From a bacterium (GTDB taxonomy: Bacteria > Patescibacteriota > Minisyncoccia > Minisyncoccales > DAOVPY01), in the NCBI GenBank assembly GCA_030596105.1, contig JAUVKU010000002.1:1-47039 (forward strand): a stretch of 47,039 bases of DNA. Reading direction: 5' to 3'. The translations under genes and the position numbers were made by a program. The first letter of the stretch is position 1, and each line of letters starts with the position of its first letter. Below the pieces are notes generated by a model that searched no databases, was not told the DNA's origin, and saw nothing but the letters and a program-made list of their open reading frames with translations. This document shows positions 17,273 through 25,292 of the stretch, in pieces.

Positions 17273-18745
17273 TTATTTTAAAAGCTTTCGGAGGAGTTGA
17301 ATCACAGTGTCTGGTCTTGCTTTACCTCTTGTAATTGCCATTACTTGCCCAACTAAAAATTGCAAAGCGTTCTCTTTCCCTTTTTTAAAATCCTCTACTG
17401 GCTTTGAATTTTTAGAAATTACATCTTTTACAGCATTTTCCACTTCGCTTTCATCCTTAATCTGACCTAAATTTTTATCTTCAATAATCTGCGATGGATC
17501 GCCTCCAGTTTTAAACATCTCTGCTAAAACTATTTTAGCAATTTTTGAAGAAATTTTTTCATGATAAATTAGCGTAATAAATTCAGCAAAATTTTCTGGC
17601 GTTATTAAAAATTTCTCGTCAGATACCGAACTCTTTTTTAACAATCCCTGTAAATCTGTAATTATATAATTTGAACACAATTTAGACAACTTTAAAAACT
17701 CTTGTTTTCCAACTTCTCCTTTTTCTTCGCTTTCTTTAATCCAATTTCTTAATTCTGACATTGCTTTTTCAAAATACTCACCAATAGCTTTATTCTGAAC
17801 AAAAACGCTAATTTCTTTTTCGGAAAAACCATATTCTTTTTCAAACCTTTGTCTCCGTTCTTGTGGTAATTCTGGAATTTCCCCTTTAATTTCATCAATA
17901 TATTCTTTTGTTCCCATACGAAGCATTGGCAAATCAGGTTCTGGAAAATATCTGTAATCATGTGCTTCTTCTTTTTCTCTTTGCTTCACAGTTATTTGCT
18001 CAACATCATCCCAACCACGAGTTTCCTGAATTAGCCTTTTCCCATTTTCTAAAATTTCCGTTTGTCTTTTAATTTCATATTCAGCCCCTCTTTGAACGGC
18101 CCGAAAAGAATTTAAATTCTTAAGCTCTACTTTTGTTCCAAGTTTATCATCCTTACTCAAACTTATATTCACTTCACAACGCATTTCTCCTTTTTCCATA
18201 TCAGCATCAGAGATACCCAAATACCTAAAAATTATTTGCAACTCTTCAACAAATTGCTTTGCCTCTTTTGCCGAATGTATATCTGGCTCAGTAACCAACT
18301 CCATTAAAGGCACTCCAGCGCGATTAAAATCTACCAAAGAATAGTCTTCTCCTTTAGGATGAATTAAACGCCCAGTATCCTCTTCTAAATGTATTTCTTT
18401 AATTCTAATTTTTTTATCTCCCATATTTAAAAATCCTTGCCTGCATAACTCCATACCAAATTGCGATATCTGATACCCTTTTGGAATATCTGGATAAAAA
18501 TAATTTTTCCTATCAAATTTTGAATATTCGGGAATCTTACAATTTAATGCCAAACCAGTTTTTATTACCTTTTTTACCGCTTCTCTATTTATAACTGGAA
18601 GTGTGCCAGGATGCGCCATGCAAATAGGACAAATATTTGTATTTGCAAAACTTTTGCCATGATCATTCAAACAAGAACAAAACATCTTGCTCTTTGTTTT
18701 TAATTCAACATGTATTTCTATGCCAATTGTTGGACGATATTCCAT
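17273..18745 (-). CDS. gatB: Asp-tRNA(Asn)/Glu-tRNA(Gln) amidotransferase subunit B
   Basis: A 490-residue GatB, the subunit that activates the mischarged Glu or Asp on tRNA for amidation by GatCAB. The start IGIEIHVELKTKSKMFCSC, the zinc-site cysteines near CSC and CPICMAHPGTLP, and the GatB/YqeY tail domain at about 340-490 (FAEFITLIYHEKISSKIAK, MAITRGKARPDTV) are all clear. No gatA or gatC lies in the window, so the complex genes are dispersed. The ATG at 18745 follows the deoC stop by 2 bases, which places gatB last in the tmk-deoC-gatB run. Length is normal. Confidence 0.97.
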   Translation of the reverse strand: MEYRPTIGIEIHVELKTKSKMFCSCLNDHGKSFANTNICPICMAHPGTLPVINREAVKKVIKTGLALNCKIPEYSKFDRKNYFYPDIPKGYQISQFGMELCRQGFLNMGDKKIRIKEIHLEEDTGRLIHPKGEDYSLVDFNRAGVPLMELVTEPDIHSAKEAKQFVEELQIIFRYLGISDADMEKGEMRCEVNISLSKDDKLGTKVELKNLNSFRAVQRGAEYEIKRQTEILENGKRLIQETRGWDDVEQITVKQREKEEAHDYRYFPEPDLPMLRMGTKEYIDEIKGEIPELPQERRQRFEKEYGFSEKEISVFVQNKAIGEYFEKAMSELRNWIKESEEKGEVGKQEFLKLSKLCSNYIITDLQGLLKKSSVSDEKFLITPENFAEFITLIYHEKISSKIAKIVLAEMFKTGGDPSQIIEDKNLGQIKDESEVENAVKDVISKNSKPVEDFKKGKENALQFLVGQVMAITRGKARPDTVIQLLRKLLK

Positions 18746-18747
18746 AA

Positions 18748-19401
18748 CTATTTTATTCCTTTAATTATTTCTATTCCATTACTTGTTCCAATAATATTAG
18801 CCCCTGCTTTAATCATCATTCTTGCGTCTTTAAATGTTTTTATCTTTCCAGAAGCCTTTATCAAAAGCCCTGGCGCTCCTTTTTTCATTATTTTTAAATG
18901 CCCTGCTTTTTCTTTCAACTCTCTATGTTCTAACGGATCTTTATCTGTTGCGGTTTTTACACAAATAGCACCTGCTTTTTTAACTATTTCAGAAGCTTTT
19001 TTAATTTCATCATCAGTTAAAAAACCCGTTCCAATAATAACCTTTGTTGACAAAACTTTACAAACATCTTTAAGATCAATTAAAACATCGCTATATTTCT
19101 CATATTTCAAATTCACGATATTCATAACTATGTCTAATTCATCGGCTCCGTCCCTTTTCGCCTTTCTACACGCCTTTAAACGCGTCTGGCGCGAACTCAA
19201 ACCCATTGGCGGATCAATTAAAACAACTATTTTAATGTCTGTTCCATCTAATTCTTTCTTAACTAACTTTGCCCATTCAGGATTAACACAAACGCTACGA
19301 AATTCATATTTCTTTGCTTCGTCACAAGTTTTTTTTATATCTTTGACGGTTGCCTTTTTATTTATGTTCGTATGATCTATAAATTTAGCGATGTTTTTCA
19401 T
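18748..19401 (-). CDS. deoC: deoxyribose-phosphate aldolase
   Basis: A 217-residue DeoC TIM-barrel enzyme that interconverts 2-deoxyribose 5-phosphate with acetaldehyde and glyceraldehyde 3-phosphate. It begins KNIAKFIDHTNIN (the usual IDHT motif). Schiff-base chemistry is assigned to the Lys in ICVKTATDK, and the phosphate-binding end is IKASGKIKT with GANIIGTSNGIEI. The start at 19401 overlaps the tmk 3' end by 17 bases, so the genes are translationally coupled. Its place beside tmk, a dCMP deaminase and a Nudix gene fits deoxynucleotide salvage, feeding deoxyribose carbon to lower glycolysis (inference). Confidence 0.93.
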   Translation of the reverse strand: MKNIAKFIDHTNINKKATVKDIKKTCDEAKKYEFRSVCVNPEWAKLVKKELDGTDIKIVVLIDPPMGLSSRQTRLKACRKAKRDGADELDIVMNIVNLKYEKYSDVLIDLKDVCKVLSTKVIIGTGFLTDDEIKKASEIVKKAGAICVKTATDKDPLEHRELKEKAGHLKIMKKGAPGLLIKASGKIKTFKDARMMIKAGANIIGTSNGIEIIKGIK

Positions 19402-20110
19402 AATTTTTTTTCATTATTTTCCATATTTTTTCATGGATAATTTTTATGGACAATAATTTATTATTTTCTAAACATTCTATTATCTTAAAATCCTTTGGAT
19501 ATTCTTTAGCTGCTTCTAAATATGAATTAAGCGCACTTTCCAAATGACTTAAATCGTCTTCATGAATATCTCTTTTTTTGGATCCCAAATACAACCTCCT
19601 TTTTTTCTTTTTTTCTTTATCTGTTATTTTTGGAGATAATTCTCGAGACCATTTAGGGGAAGTTTTTAAAATAAAAGTGATATCTGGTTTTGGAATACCG
19701 AAAATTTTATACTCAAGATGATACAACCATTTCAAAAATTTTTTTCTTGCTTTTTTATCTTTTATTTTTCCACCTTGATGCCCTACATTTGAAGATAGAT
19801 ACCTGTCGCAAATTAAAATTTTACCCTGCTCAAGCCAACGCCTTATTTTAAAACTAGCATCATAACGATCACAAGCGTAAAAAATTGAAGCCCTATATGG
19901 CCCAACTTCTTCCGCTGAACCATATTTGCCCTTTAAATATTCTTCTATAAAACCTGCGTATTTTGTGCCATATTGCGGAAAATCTATTTTTGCTATTTTA
20001 TGCCCTTCTTTTTTTAAACGATTAGCTAATAGTTTAGTTTGTGTAGACTTGCCTGAACCATCTATCCCCTCAAAAACAATAAATTTTCCAGAATATTTTT
20101 TTTTAATCAT
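19385..20110 (-). CDS. tmk: thymidylate kinase
   Basis: A 241-residue dTMP kinase that makes dTDP. The P-loop is EGIDGSGKST (residues 14-23), the DR(Y) motif is CDRYLSSN, and a DRYDASF segment precedes it. It is about 30 residues longer than typical bacterial Tmk, mainly through a Lys-rich insertion (DKEKKKKRR) in the lid region. The ATG at 20110 lies 33 bases after the stop of the upstream Nudix gene (20144). It overlaps deoC by 17 bases. With the neighbouring dCMP deaminase it forms part of the dTTP pathway. Confidence 0.93.
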   Translation of the reverse strand: MIKKKYSGKFIVFEGIDGSGKSTQTKLLANRLKKEGHKIAKIDFPQYGTKYAGFIEEYLKGKYGSAEEVGPYRASIFYACDRYDASFKIRRWLEQGKILICDRYLSSNVGHQGGKIKDKKARKKFLKWLYHLEYKIFGIPKPDITFILKTSPKWSRELSPKITDKEKKKKRRLYLGSKKRDIHEDDLSHLESALNSYLEAAKEYPKDFKIIECLENNKLLSIKIIHEKIWKIMKKNYEKHR

Positions 20111-20143
20111 AGCTCTACTTAAAATTATAAAATTAAAAATTTT

Positions 20144-20752
20144 CTACAAAAGTTTTGACAAATATTGGTCATAAACAATTGGCGCCCAGCCATTCGCATT
20201 TTTCATATATCCCGCCAAATCATTTAATTCTATCAATCCCCCCTTTAATTTATCCTTTTCTTTTATTGAAATGTCTGGAATGTGTCCCTTAAAATGATAA
20301 ACCAATCCCAAGTGAACAGCTTCAACCGCTCTAGCGTTATCATTTATAATTCCTACTAATTTTTTTTCAATTAGGTTCCCCTTATAATCAACCTCTTCAT
20401 TCCATTCACGCATCATTCCAGCCTCTAAAATATTTTCTTTGATTTTAGTATCAATCGGATTAATATGTCCTCCAACTCCCAATATCCAATCGTTTTTTGA
20501 TTTTAATCTTTTTTCACCCGCTTCTTTCAAATAATGATAAAGAAAATACCTGTCTTCAAAACTAAAAAGCACGTAAGGAATTATTTGTTGCCAAGACGGA
20601 TCGCCTTCAACATCCTTTCGCAACCTAAAATGATAATTATTTTTGATTAAATCTAAATAATAATCTAAATTTTCTGTTTTAAGTCCTTGCCAACAATTCT
20701 TTTCAAAAATAATATCGCTGGCTACCACTAAAACTTTTTCGTTGGATTCCAT
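20144..20752 (-). CDS. Nudix hydrolase family protein
   Basis: A 202-residue protein with a Nudix box: GGHINPIDTKIKE leads into EAGMMREWNEEV, matching the GX5EX7REUXEE pattern closely enough to bind metal and nucleoside diphosphate derivatives. The first 95 residues form an extra N-terminal region (VLVVASDIIFE) seen in some phosphoesterase-like Nudix proteins. The substrate is unknown; housekeeping of non-canonical nucleotides would fit the deoxynucleotide neighbours. A promoter (20759-20787) lies so close to the ATG that the message may be leaderless. Together with tmk, deoC and gatB it may form one transcription unit. Confidence 0.85.
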   Translation of the reverse strand: MESNEKVLVVASDIIFEKNCWQGLKTENLDYYLDLIKNNYHFRLRKDVEGDPSWQQIIPYVLFSFEDRYFLYHYLKEAGEKRLKSKNDWILGVGGHINPIDTKIKENILEAGMMREWNEEVDYKGNLIEKKLVGIINDNARAVEAVHLGLVYHFKGHIPDISIKEKDKLKGGLIELNDLAGYMKNANGWAPIVYDQYLSKLL

Positions 20753-20758
20753 TAGTTT

Positions 20759-20787
20759 ATTATGCCTGAAAAATTATTTTTTTGCAA
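20759..20787 (-). promoter_or_regulatory. promoter of the Nudix gene, possibly leaderless
   Basis: Minus-strand TTGCAA (20782-20787) and CATAAT (20759-20764) are separated by 17 bases. Initiation 6-8 bases downstream falls at about 20752, which is the ATG itself, so the transcript would have little or no leader. Confidence 0.5.
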
Positions 20788-20815
20788 AAAATCAGCATCA
20801 TTCAACACAAAAGAA

Positions 20816-20828
20816 GCTTAAAATAAGC
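20816..20828 (-). terminator. weak terminator after dCMP deaminase
   Basis: GCTTA-TTT-TAAGC on the minus strand forms a 5-base-pair stem followed by TTCTTTT, about 35 bases past the dCMP deaminase stop. The stem is short and AT-rich. Confidence 0.4.
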
Positions 20829-20861
20829 CCCTTTTAAAAAGAATGTATGACTAATTATATT

Positions 20862-21365
20862 TTATTTTCCGTATTGTTGTTTATCGTCAAGAATATCTTT
20901 TTCTTGCCATTCTACTATCCAATCTTGAACATTAAAAATTTGCTGTTCTTTATTTCTTTTTGAACAAATTATTCTATTAAGGCCAGCATTTATAAGCATT
21001 TTCTTACAAATAAAACATGGGAAAGCATCTACTGATTCTCCTTGATGATCCTCCCCATAAATAAACATATCTCCGCCCAATAGACTTACGCCTGCTCGCG
21101 CCGAATTAATTATCGCATTTTGTTCAGCATGAACGGAACGGCAAATTTCATAGCGTTCACCATGAGGAATTTTCAACTCATTCCTAAGACATTCCCCTCG
21201 CTGGAAACAATCCTTAGTGCCTCTTGAAGCGCCGTTATAACCAGTAGCAATAATTTGGCCATCACGAATAATTACCGCCCCAAATTTAACTCTAAAACAA
21301 GTGGCGCGCTTAGCGATCTCCTTAGCAATATTTAAATAATATTCATCTTTAGATAAACGCTCCAT
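20862..21365 (-). CDS. dCMP deaminase (cytidine/deoxycytidylate deaminase family)
   Basis: A 167-residue zinc deaminase that converts dCMP to dUMP, the precursor of dTMP. Zinc and catalytic residues are present: His79-Ala80-Glu81 in the HAEQNAI motif and PCFICKKML with Cys117 and Cys120. The ComEB/dCMP-type N-terminus is present (KFGAVIIRDGQIIATGYNG), as is the characteristic insertion KDCFQRGECLR that carries extra cysteines. The ATG at 21365 is clear. It stands between terminators of rplK (21387-21434) and its own weak one, so it may be its own unit. With tmk and deoC it fits deoxypyrimidine metabolism. Confidence 0.93.
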   Translation of the reverse strand: MERLSKDEYYLNIAKEIAKRATCFRVKFGAVIIRDGQIIATGYNGASRGTKDCFQRGECLRNELKIPHGERYEICRSVHAEQNAIINSARAGVSLLGGDMFIYGEDHQGESVDAFPCFICKKMLINAGLNRIICSKRNKEQQIFNVQDWIVEWQEKDILDDKQQYGK

Positions 21366-21386
21366 AATTTAAAACCCATTAATGAC

Positions 21387-21434
21387 AAAAAAAACATCCC
21401 AATTTTGTCCCAAGCTATAAGAGACAAACGGAAT
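21387..21434 (-). terminator. terminator after rplK
   Basis: On the minus strand, ATTCCGTTTGTC pairs with GACAAAATTGGGAT (one bulge and some G-U pairs) around a 13-base loop, followed by G and eight T residues (21387-21394). It lies just past the rplK stop at 21446, ending the secE-nusG-rplK unit. Confidence 0.65.
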
Positions 21435-21445
21435 GCTTTTTATAT

Positions 21446-21871
21446 CTATCCTTCAACTTCTATTCCCATATTACGAGCAGTTCCCTCAATAATTTTAATT
21501 GCCTGCTCAATATCATCAGTATTTAAATCCGGCATTTTCTTTTCTGCCACCTCTTTAAGCTGAGATTTAGAAATTTTAGCAACCTTAGTTTTATTTGGTT
21601 TACCCGATCCCTTTTCTATGGCCACCGCTTTTTTAAGAAGTTCTGATGCTGGTGGTTGTTTTAATACAAAATCATAAGTCCTGTCTTCATAAACCATAAT
21701 ATCAACCGGAATTTTAAATCCAGATTGTTCTTTTGTCTGATCGTTAAATTTCTGGCAAAATTCAGCAATATTTACGCCATGTTGCGCTAATGCTGGACCT
21801 ACTGGGGGGGCAGGTGTTGCCTTGCCCGCTGGAATATGAAGTTTTATAACTGCTATTATTTTTTTAGCCAT
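21446..21871 (-). CDS. rplK: 50S ribosomal protein L11
   Basis: A 141-residue L11, which with 23S rRNA forms the GTPase-associated centre. The N-terminal domain has [20 protein letters not shown] followed by [12 protein letters not shown], and the RNA-binding C-terminal domain ends in the [10 protein letters not shown] signature. AAAGG stands directly before the ATG at 21871. It lies 16 bases downstream of nusG as expected for the secE-nusG-rplK order. The usual next gene, rplA (L1), is absent: a terminator and then a dCMP deaminase gene follow instead. Confidence 0.98.
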   Translation of the reverse strand: MAKKIIAVIKLHIPAGKATPAPPVGPALAQHGVNIAEFCQKFNDQTKEQSGFKIPVDIMVYEDRTYDFVLKQPPASELLKKAVAIEKGSGKPNKTKVAKISKSQLKEVAEKKMPDLNTDDIEQAIKIIEGTARNMGIEVEG

Positions 21872-21887
21872 ACCTTTATTTATATAT

Positions 21888-22433
21888 TTAAACTTTCTTA
21901 ATTTGTAACGAATCTAATTCTACTGGCGTATCTCTGCCAAACATATTAATCAAAACTTTAATCTTGCCCCTTTCTTTATTAATCTCTGAAACTTTTCCAT
22001 CAAAATCTTTAAAGGGCCCATCTATAATTTTTACAAGCTCTCCAATCTCAACATCAATCTTGAATTCAGGCTCTTCAACTTCAAGCCTTTGTTTTAAACT
22101 TTCAATCTCTTCTGGCAAAACAGGAACAGGCACTGTTCCAGATCCAACAAAACCAGTAACATTCGGTGTATTTCTAATAACATACCACGAATCGTCAGTA
22201 ACAATCATTTCCACCAAAATATATCCTGGATACATTTTTCTTTCGGTAATCTTTTTTTGTCCGCTCTTAATTTTAATCCTCTTTTCTTTCGGCACCAAAA
22301 TATCAAAAATCTTATCTTCCATCCCTAAAGACTCAATTCTTTGTTTGAGATTTTTAGCTACAGCATCTTCGTAACCAGAATACGTATGAATTACATACCA
22401 TCGTTTAGCTTGTAGAAGTTCTTGTTTTGGCAT
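21888..22433 (-). CDS. nusG: transcription termination/antitermination factor NusG
   Basis: A 181-residue NusG that binds RNA polymerase and couples transcription to translation or Rho. The NGN domain is at about 10-115 ([38 protein letters not shown]), and the KOW domain starts at about 127 ([18 protein letters not shown]). It is placed between secE (48 bases upstream) and rplK (16 bases downstream). The length is normal and nothing is missing. Confidence 0.98.
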   Translation of the reverse strand: MPKQELLQAKRWYVIHTYSGYEDAVAKNLKQRIESLGMEDKIFDILVPKEKRIKIKSGQKKITERKMYPGYILVEMIVTDDSWYVIRNTPNVTGFVGSGTVPVPVLPEEIESLKQRLEVEEPEFKIDVEIGELVKIIDGPFKDFDGKVSEINKERGKIKVLINMFGRDTPVELDSLQIKKV

Positions 22434-22481
22434 AATTTATATAATATTAAAAATTTATCAAACTCGTTATTCAACCGATTA

Positions 22482-22673
22482 TTAAATAATAAGTTTATTC
22501 AATAAAATCGTAAAAATAAAATCTAAACCACCTAAAAACACGGCAACAACTATTGAAACAACAACCACAATTATGGTATATCTAAAAACTTCTTTGTCGT
22601 CTGGCCAGCTTACTTTATTAATTTCCATCTTGACCTCAGACAAAAACGAAATAATTTTTTTGATAAACTCCAT
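22482..22673 (-). CDS. secE: preprotein translocase subunit SecE
   Basis: A 63-residue single-spanning SecE, essential part of SecYEG. The conserved amphipathic motif EINKVSWPDDKEVFRYT precedes one membrane helix (IIVVVVSIVVAVFLGGLDFIF). The open frame runs upstream to 22766, but the ATG at 22673 gives the standard short SecE, and the extra 31 residues are unlike the family. It is first in the secE-nusG-rplK unit. A TTGACA (22761-22766) with a poor -10 lies upstream, as does a terminator-like hairpin (22713-22736). No tRNA-Trp gene, which often accompanies this operon, is visible. Confidence 0.95.
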   Translation of the reverse strand: MEFIKKIISFLSEVKMEINKVSWPDDKEVFRYTIIVVVVSIVVAVFLGGLDFIFTILLNKLII

Positions 22674-22712
22674 ATTCTTACGAATTTTTAAAATAATTTT
22701 TATATCTTTAAT

Positions 22713-22736
22713 AAAAAAACCCTTTGGGCTCTTATT
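22713..22736 (-). terminator. hairpin upstream of secE, terminator or attenuator
   Basis: On the minus strand, AATAAGAGCCC-AAA-GGGTTTTTTT makes a stem of about eight pairs including two G-U, ending in a run of seven T. It lies about 40 bases before the secE ATG. It could end read-through from the gyrB and downstream membrane-protein genes, or act as an attenuator. Confidence 0.4.
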
Positions 22737-22773
22737 AAAAATAACAAAATAAGAGATTTTTGTCAAATATAAT

Positions 22774-22812
22774 AATTAAACCCGCTACTTAATAAGCGAC
22801 AGATTTATTATA
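22774..22812. repeat. intergenic palindrome, GACCYGTTGC family (diverged)
   Basis: AAACCCGCTACTTAATAAGCG followed by ACAGATTTATT is an imperfect palindrome around TTAATAAG. It resembles the copies at 23281-23315 and 28483-28580 and lies between the membrane-protein gene at 22815 and secE. Confidence 0.4.
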
Positions 22813-22814
22813 TT

Positions 22815-23261
22815 CTATCCTGCCATTTCTACTAAATCTATATAATATATATCCAAAATTTCGGTGAGAGTAATAGCTTCAACAAAATAATCTATTTCAT
22901 TTTCTTTATTAATCTGCACAATAAATCTAAATTGCGTTTCGCTTATTTTTTGAGCTTCTAGTATCTTAAAACTTTTAAAATCGTCGCTTATTTCAAATTC
23001 TGTTTTTAAATACTGTTCCATCGCATTCTCGGTCAAATAAATTAACGCCTGATCTTTCGCATTAGCAATCCTAGCATCCATAAATCTATCAAGCGAATAT
23101 TGTGCTGATTGCTGTTCTGATATTTGCTTTAAGGCGGGAATTTCTTTTTTTGTAAAATTTAAAAACTCCCATACTAAAAAACTCTGGATTGAAACAATAA
23201 TTAAAATTCCAACAATCATCAAGACAAATATAAAATTTTCTTTTAAACTCCTACGAAGCAT
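22815..23261 (-). CDS. single-spanning membrane protein of unknown function
   Basis: A 148-residue protein with a basic N-terminus (MLRRSLKEN), one membrane helix at about residues 9-31 (FIFVLMIVGILIIVSIQSFLVW) and an extracytoplasmic domain of about 115 residues. That domain is predicted helix (ISEQQSAQYSLDRFMDARIANA) then beta strands (FRFIVQINKENEIDYFVEAI). I do not recognise the family. It lies 75 bases downstream of gyrB, with a palindrome between them. The ATG at 23261 is the natural start. An envelope-associated accessory role is possible but unproven. Confidence 0.7.
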   Translation of the reverse strand: MLRRSLKENFIFVLMIVGILIIVSIQSFLVWEFLNFTKKEIPALKQISEQQSAQYSLDRFMDARIANAKDQALIYLTENAMEQYLKTEFEISDDFKSFKILEAQKISETQFRFIVQINKENEIDYFVEAITLTEILDIYYIDLVEMAG

Positions 23262-23280
23262 AAAATTAAATTATTTAACT

Positions 23281-23315
23281 ATTAGACCTGTTGCCTAATA
23301 AGCAACGGGTCTATT
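23281..23315. repeat. intergenic palindrome, GACCYGTTGC family (best copy)
   Basis: Left arm ATTAGACCTGTTGC (23281-23294) and right arm GCAACGGGTCTATT (23302-23315) pair at 12 of 14 positions around CTAATAA. It lies 21 bases past the gyrB stop. No U-run follows on the minus strand, so it is not a classical terminator. Confidence 0.6.
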
Positions 23316-23335
23316 AAATAAATTCTCAACAAAGA

Positions 23336-25291
23336 TTAAATATCTAAATTCTTTACTTTCTTGGCGTGCGCTTGAATAAATTTTTTCCGAGGGAAAACCT
23401 CATTTCCCATTAAAATATCAAAAATTCTATCTGCTTCTTTGGCTTCTTCAATATAAACTTTTAACAATACTCTATTTTCTGGATTCATTGTTGTATTCCA
23501 TAGCTCATCTGGATTCATCTCTCCAAGACCTTTGTATCGTTGGACAATGGGAGTTCCTTTTCTATCTTTCATTGAGTTCAAAATTTCAACTTTATCGTCA
23601 TCTGTATATCCATATTCAATTTGTTTTCCAGACTGAATTTTATAAAGCGGTGGTTGCGCAATATAAAGATAACCCTTTTCAATAATCTCCTGAAAATAAC
23701 GATAGAATAAAGTCAAAAGTAGCGTGCGAATATGAGACCCGTCAACATCAGCATCAGACATCAATATAATTCTATGATATCTCAATTTATCAATATTAAA
23801 ATCTTCAGCAATTGCTGTTCCCATAGCAATAATCAAAGATTTTATTTCTTTTGACGCCAAAATTTTATCTAATCTCGCTCTCTCCACATTTAAAATTTTA
23901 CCACGCAACGGCAAAATCGCTTGAAATCTTCTATTTCTTGCCTGCCTTGAACTTCCACCAGCACTCTCTCCCTCAACTATATAAATTTCAGATTCTTCTG
24001 GTTGTCGCGAACTACAATCAGCTAATTTTCCAGGCAAGGCCAATCCCTCTAAAGCTCCTTTTCTCAAAACTGTTTGCCTAGCTGCTTTAGCTGCTTTTCT
24101 TGCTTTTAACGCTAAAAAACAATTTTCAATAATACTTCTTGCGTCTTGAGGATACATTTCAAGAAAATCAGATAATCCCTCTGCAATAACAGAATCTACC
24201 GCCATCCTGGCCTCTGGATTACCTAATTTTGCTTTTGTTTGTCCTTCAAATTGAGGTTCTCTTATTTTTATTGAAACTACGCTCGTAAGTCCCTCTCTTA
24301 TATCTTCTCCTGTTAGATTATCTTCACTGTCCTTAAGAAGATTATTTTTTCTGGCATAATCGTTAAGTGTTCGCGTTAACGCCGATCTAAATCCCGTAAG
24401 ATGCATTCCGCCTTCACGAGTATAAATATTATTAGCAAAACTTTCTTCATAAAGCTCGCGCTCATTACTATACACAAAAGAACCCTCCACTATTATTCCG
24501 TCTTTTTCACCATTAACATAAAATACTTCTCGCTGTCTAACAGGAGCTCCACGCGTAAGATATTTAATATATGCCTTAAGACCACCCTCAAAATAAAAAT
24601 TATAACTCTCGCTTGGCTCGTTCTCAATATGCGCATCTTTTATAGATATTTTTATTCCTTTTGTTAGATATGCCTGCTGTCTAAGATGGCTAAAAATCTT
24701 TTTAGGATTAAATTTTATTTCCGTAAAAATTTCTGGATCTGGCTCAAAAGTTATTTTTGTCCCCGTCTTACCACACTTGCCAACTTTTTTCACTGCTGCC
24801 AATGGTTTTCCTTTAACATATTCTTGAACATGCAAAAAACCATCACGACAAACTTCTGCTTTCATATACTGAGACAAAGCACAAACAACGGAAATGCCAA
24901 CCCCATGAAGTCCGCCAGATATTTGATAAGATTTACCACCAAATTTCGCGCCAGCGTGAAGAGTTGTCATTACTGTTTCCAAAGCTGACTTTTTTGTTTG
25001 AGGATGTTTGTCCACTGGTATGCCACGGCCATCGTCAGAAACAGTAACTCTATTATTTGGCAAAAATTCTATATTCATACTACTTCCATGCCCTACCATA
25101 AATTCATCTAAAACATTGTCGCAACATTCCCAAATCAAATGATGTACGCCTTCAACGCCAGTTGAACCAATATACATTCCGGGTCGCTTACGCACAGGAT
25201 CTAATCCCTCTAATACATAAATGTCTTTCGCGGTATAAGACTCCTCTTTATTTGTTTTGTTCTTTGGTTTTATATTATTTTTATCTGCCAT
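23336..25291 (-). CDS. gyrB: DNA gyrase subunit B
   Basis: A 651-residue type IIA topoisomerase ATPase subunit. The GHKL ATPase region includes the ATP lid with DDGRGIPVDKH and the SGGLHGVG loop. The transducer domain follows. The TOPRIM domain carries EGESAGGSSRQARNRRFQAI and the acidic metal site MSDADVDGSHIRTL. The C-terminal tail GLGEMNPDELWNTTMNPENR is standard. GyrB and ParE are close; the overall sequence favours GyrB, but gyrA is not in the window. The ATG at 25291 lies 1 base past the pheT stop, so pheT and gyrB form one unit. Confidence 0.95.
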   Translation of the reverse strand: MADKNNIKPKNKTNKEESYTAKDIYVLEGLDPVRKRPGMYIGSTGVEGVHHLIWECCDNVLDEFMVGHGSSMNIEFLPNNRVTVSDDGRGIPVDKHPQTKKSALETVMTTLHAGAKFGGKSYQISGGLHGVGISVVCALSQYMKAEVCRDGFLHVQEYVKGKPLAAVKKVGKCGKTGTKITFEPDPEIFTEIKFNPKKIFSHLRQQAYLTKGIKISIKDAHIENEPSESYNFYFEGGLKAYIKYLTRGAPVRQREVFYVNGEKDGIIVEGSFVYSNERELYEESFANNIYTREGGMHLTGFRSALTRTLNDYARKNNLLKDSEDNLTGEDIREGLTSVVSIKIREPQFEGQTKAKLGNPEARMAVDSVIAEGLSDFLEMYPQDARSIIENCFLALKARKAAKAARQTVLRKGALEGLALPGKLADCSSRQPEESEIYIVEGESAGGSSRQARNRRFQAILPLRGKILNVERARLDKILASKEIKSLIIAMGTAIAEDFNIDKLRYHRIILMSDADVDGSHIRTLLLTLFYRYFQEIIEKGYLYIAQPPLYKIQSGKQIEYGYTDDDKVEILNSMKDRKGTPIVQRYKGLGEMNPDELWNTTMNPENRVLLKVYIEEAKEADRIFDILMGNEVFPRKKFIQAHAKKVKNLDI

Positions 25292-25292
25292 A

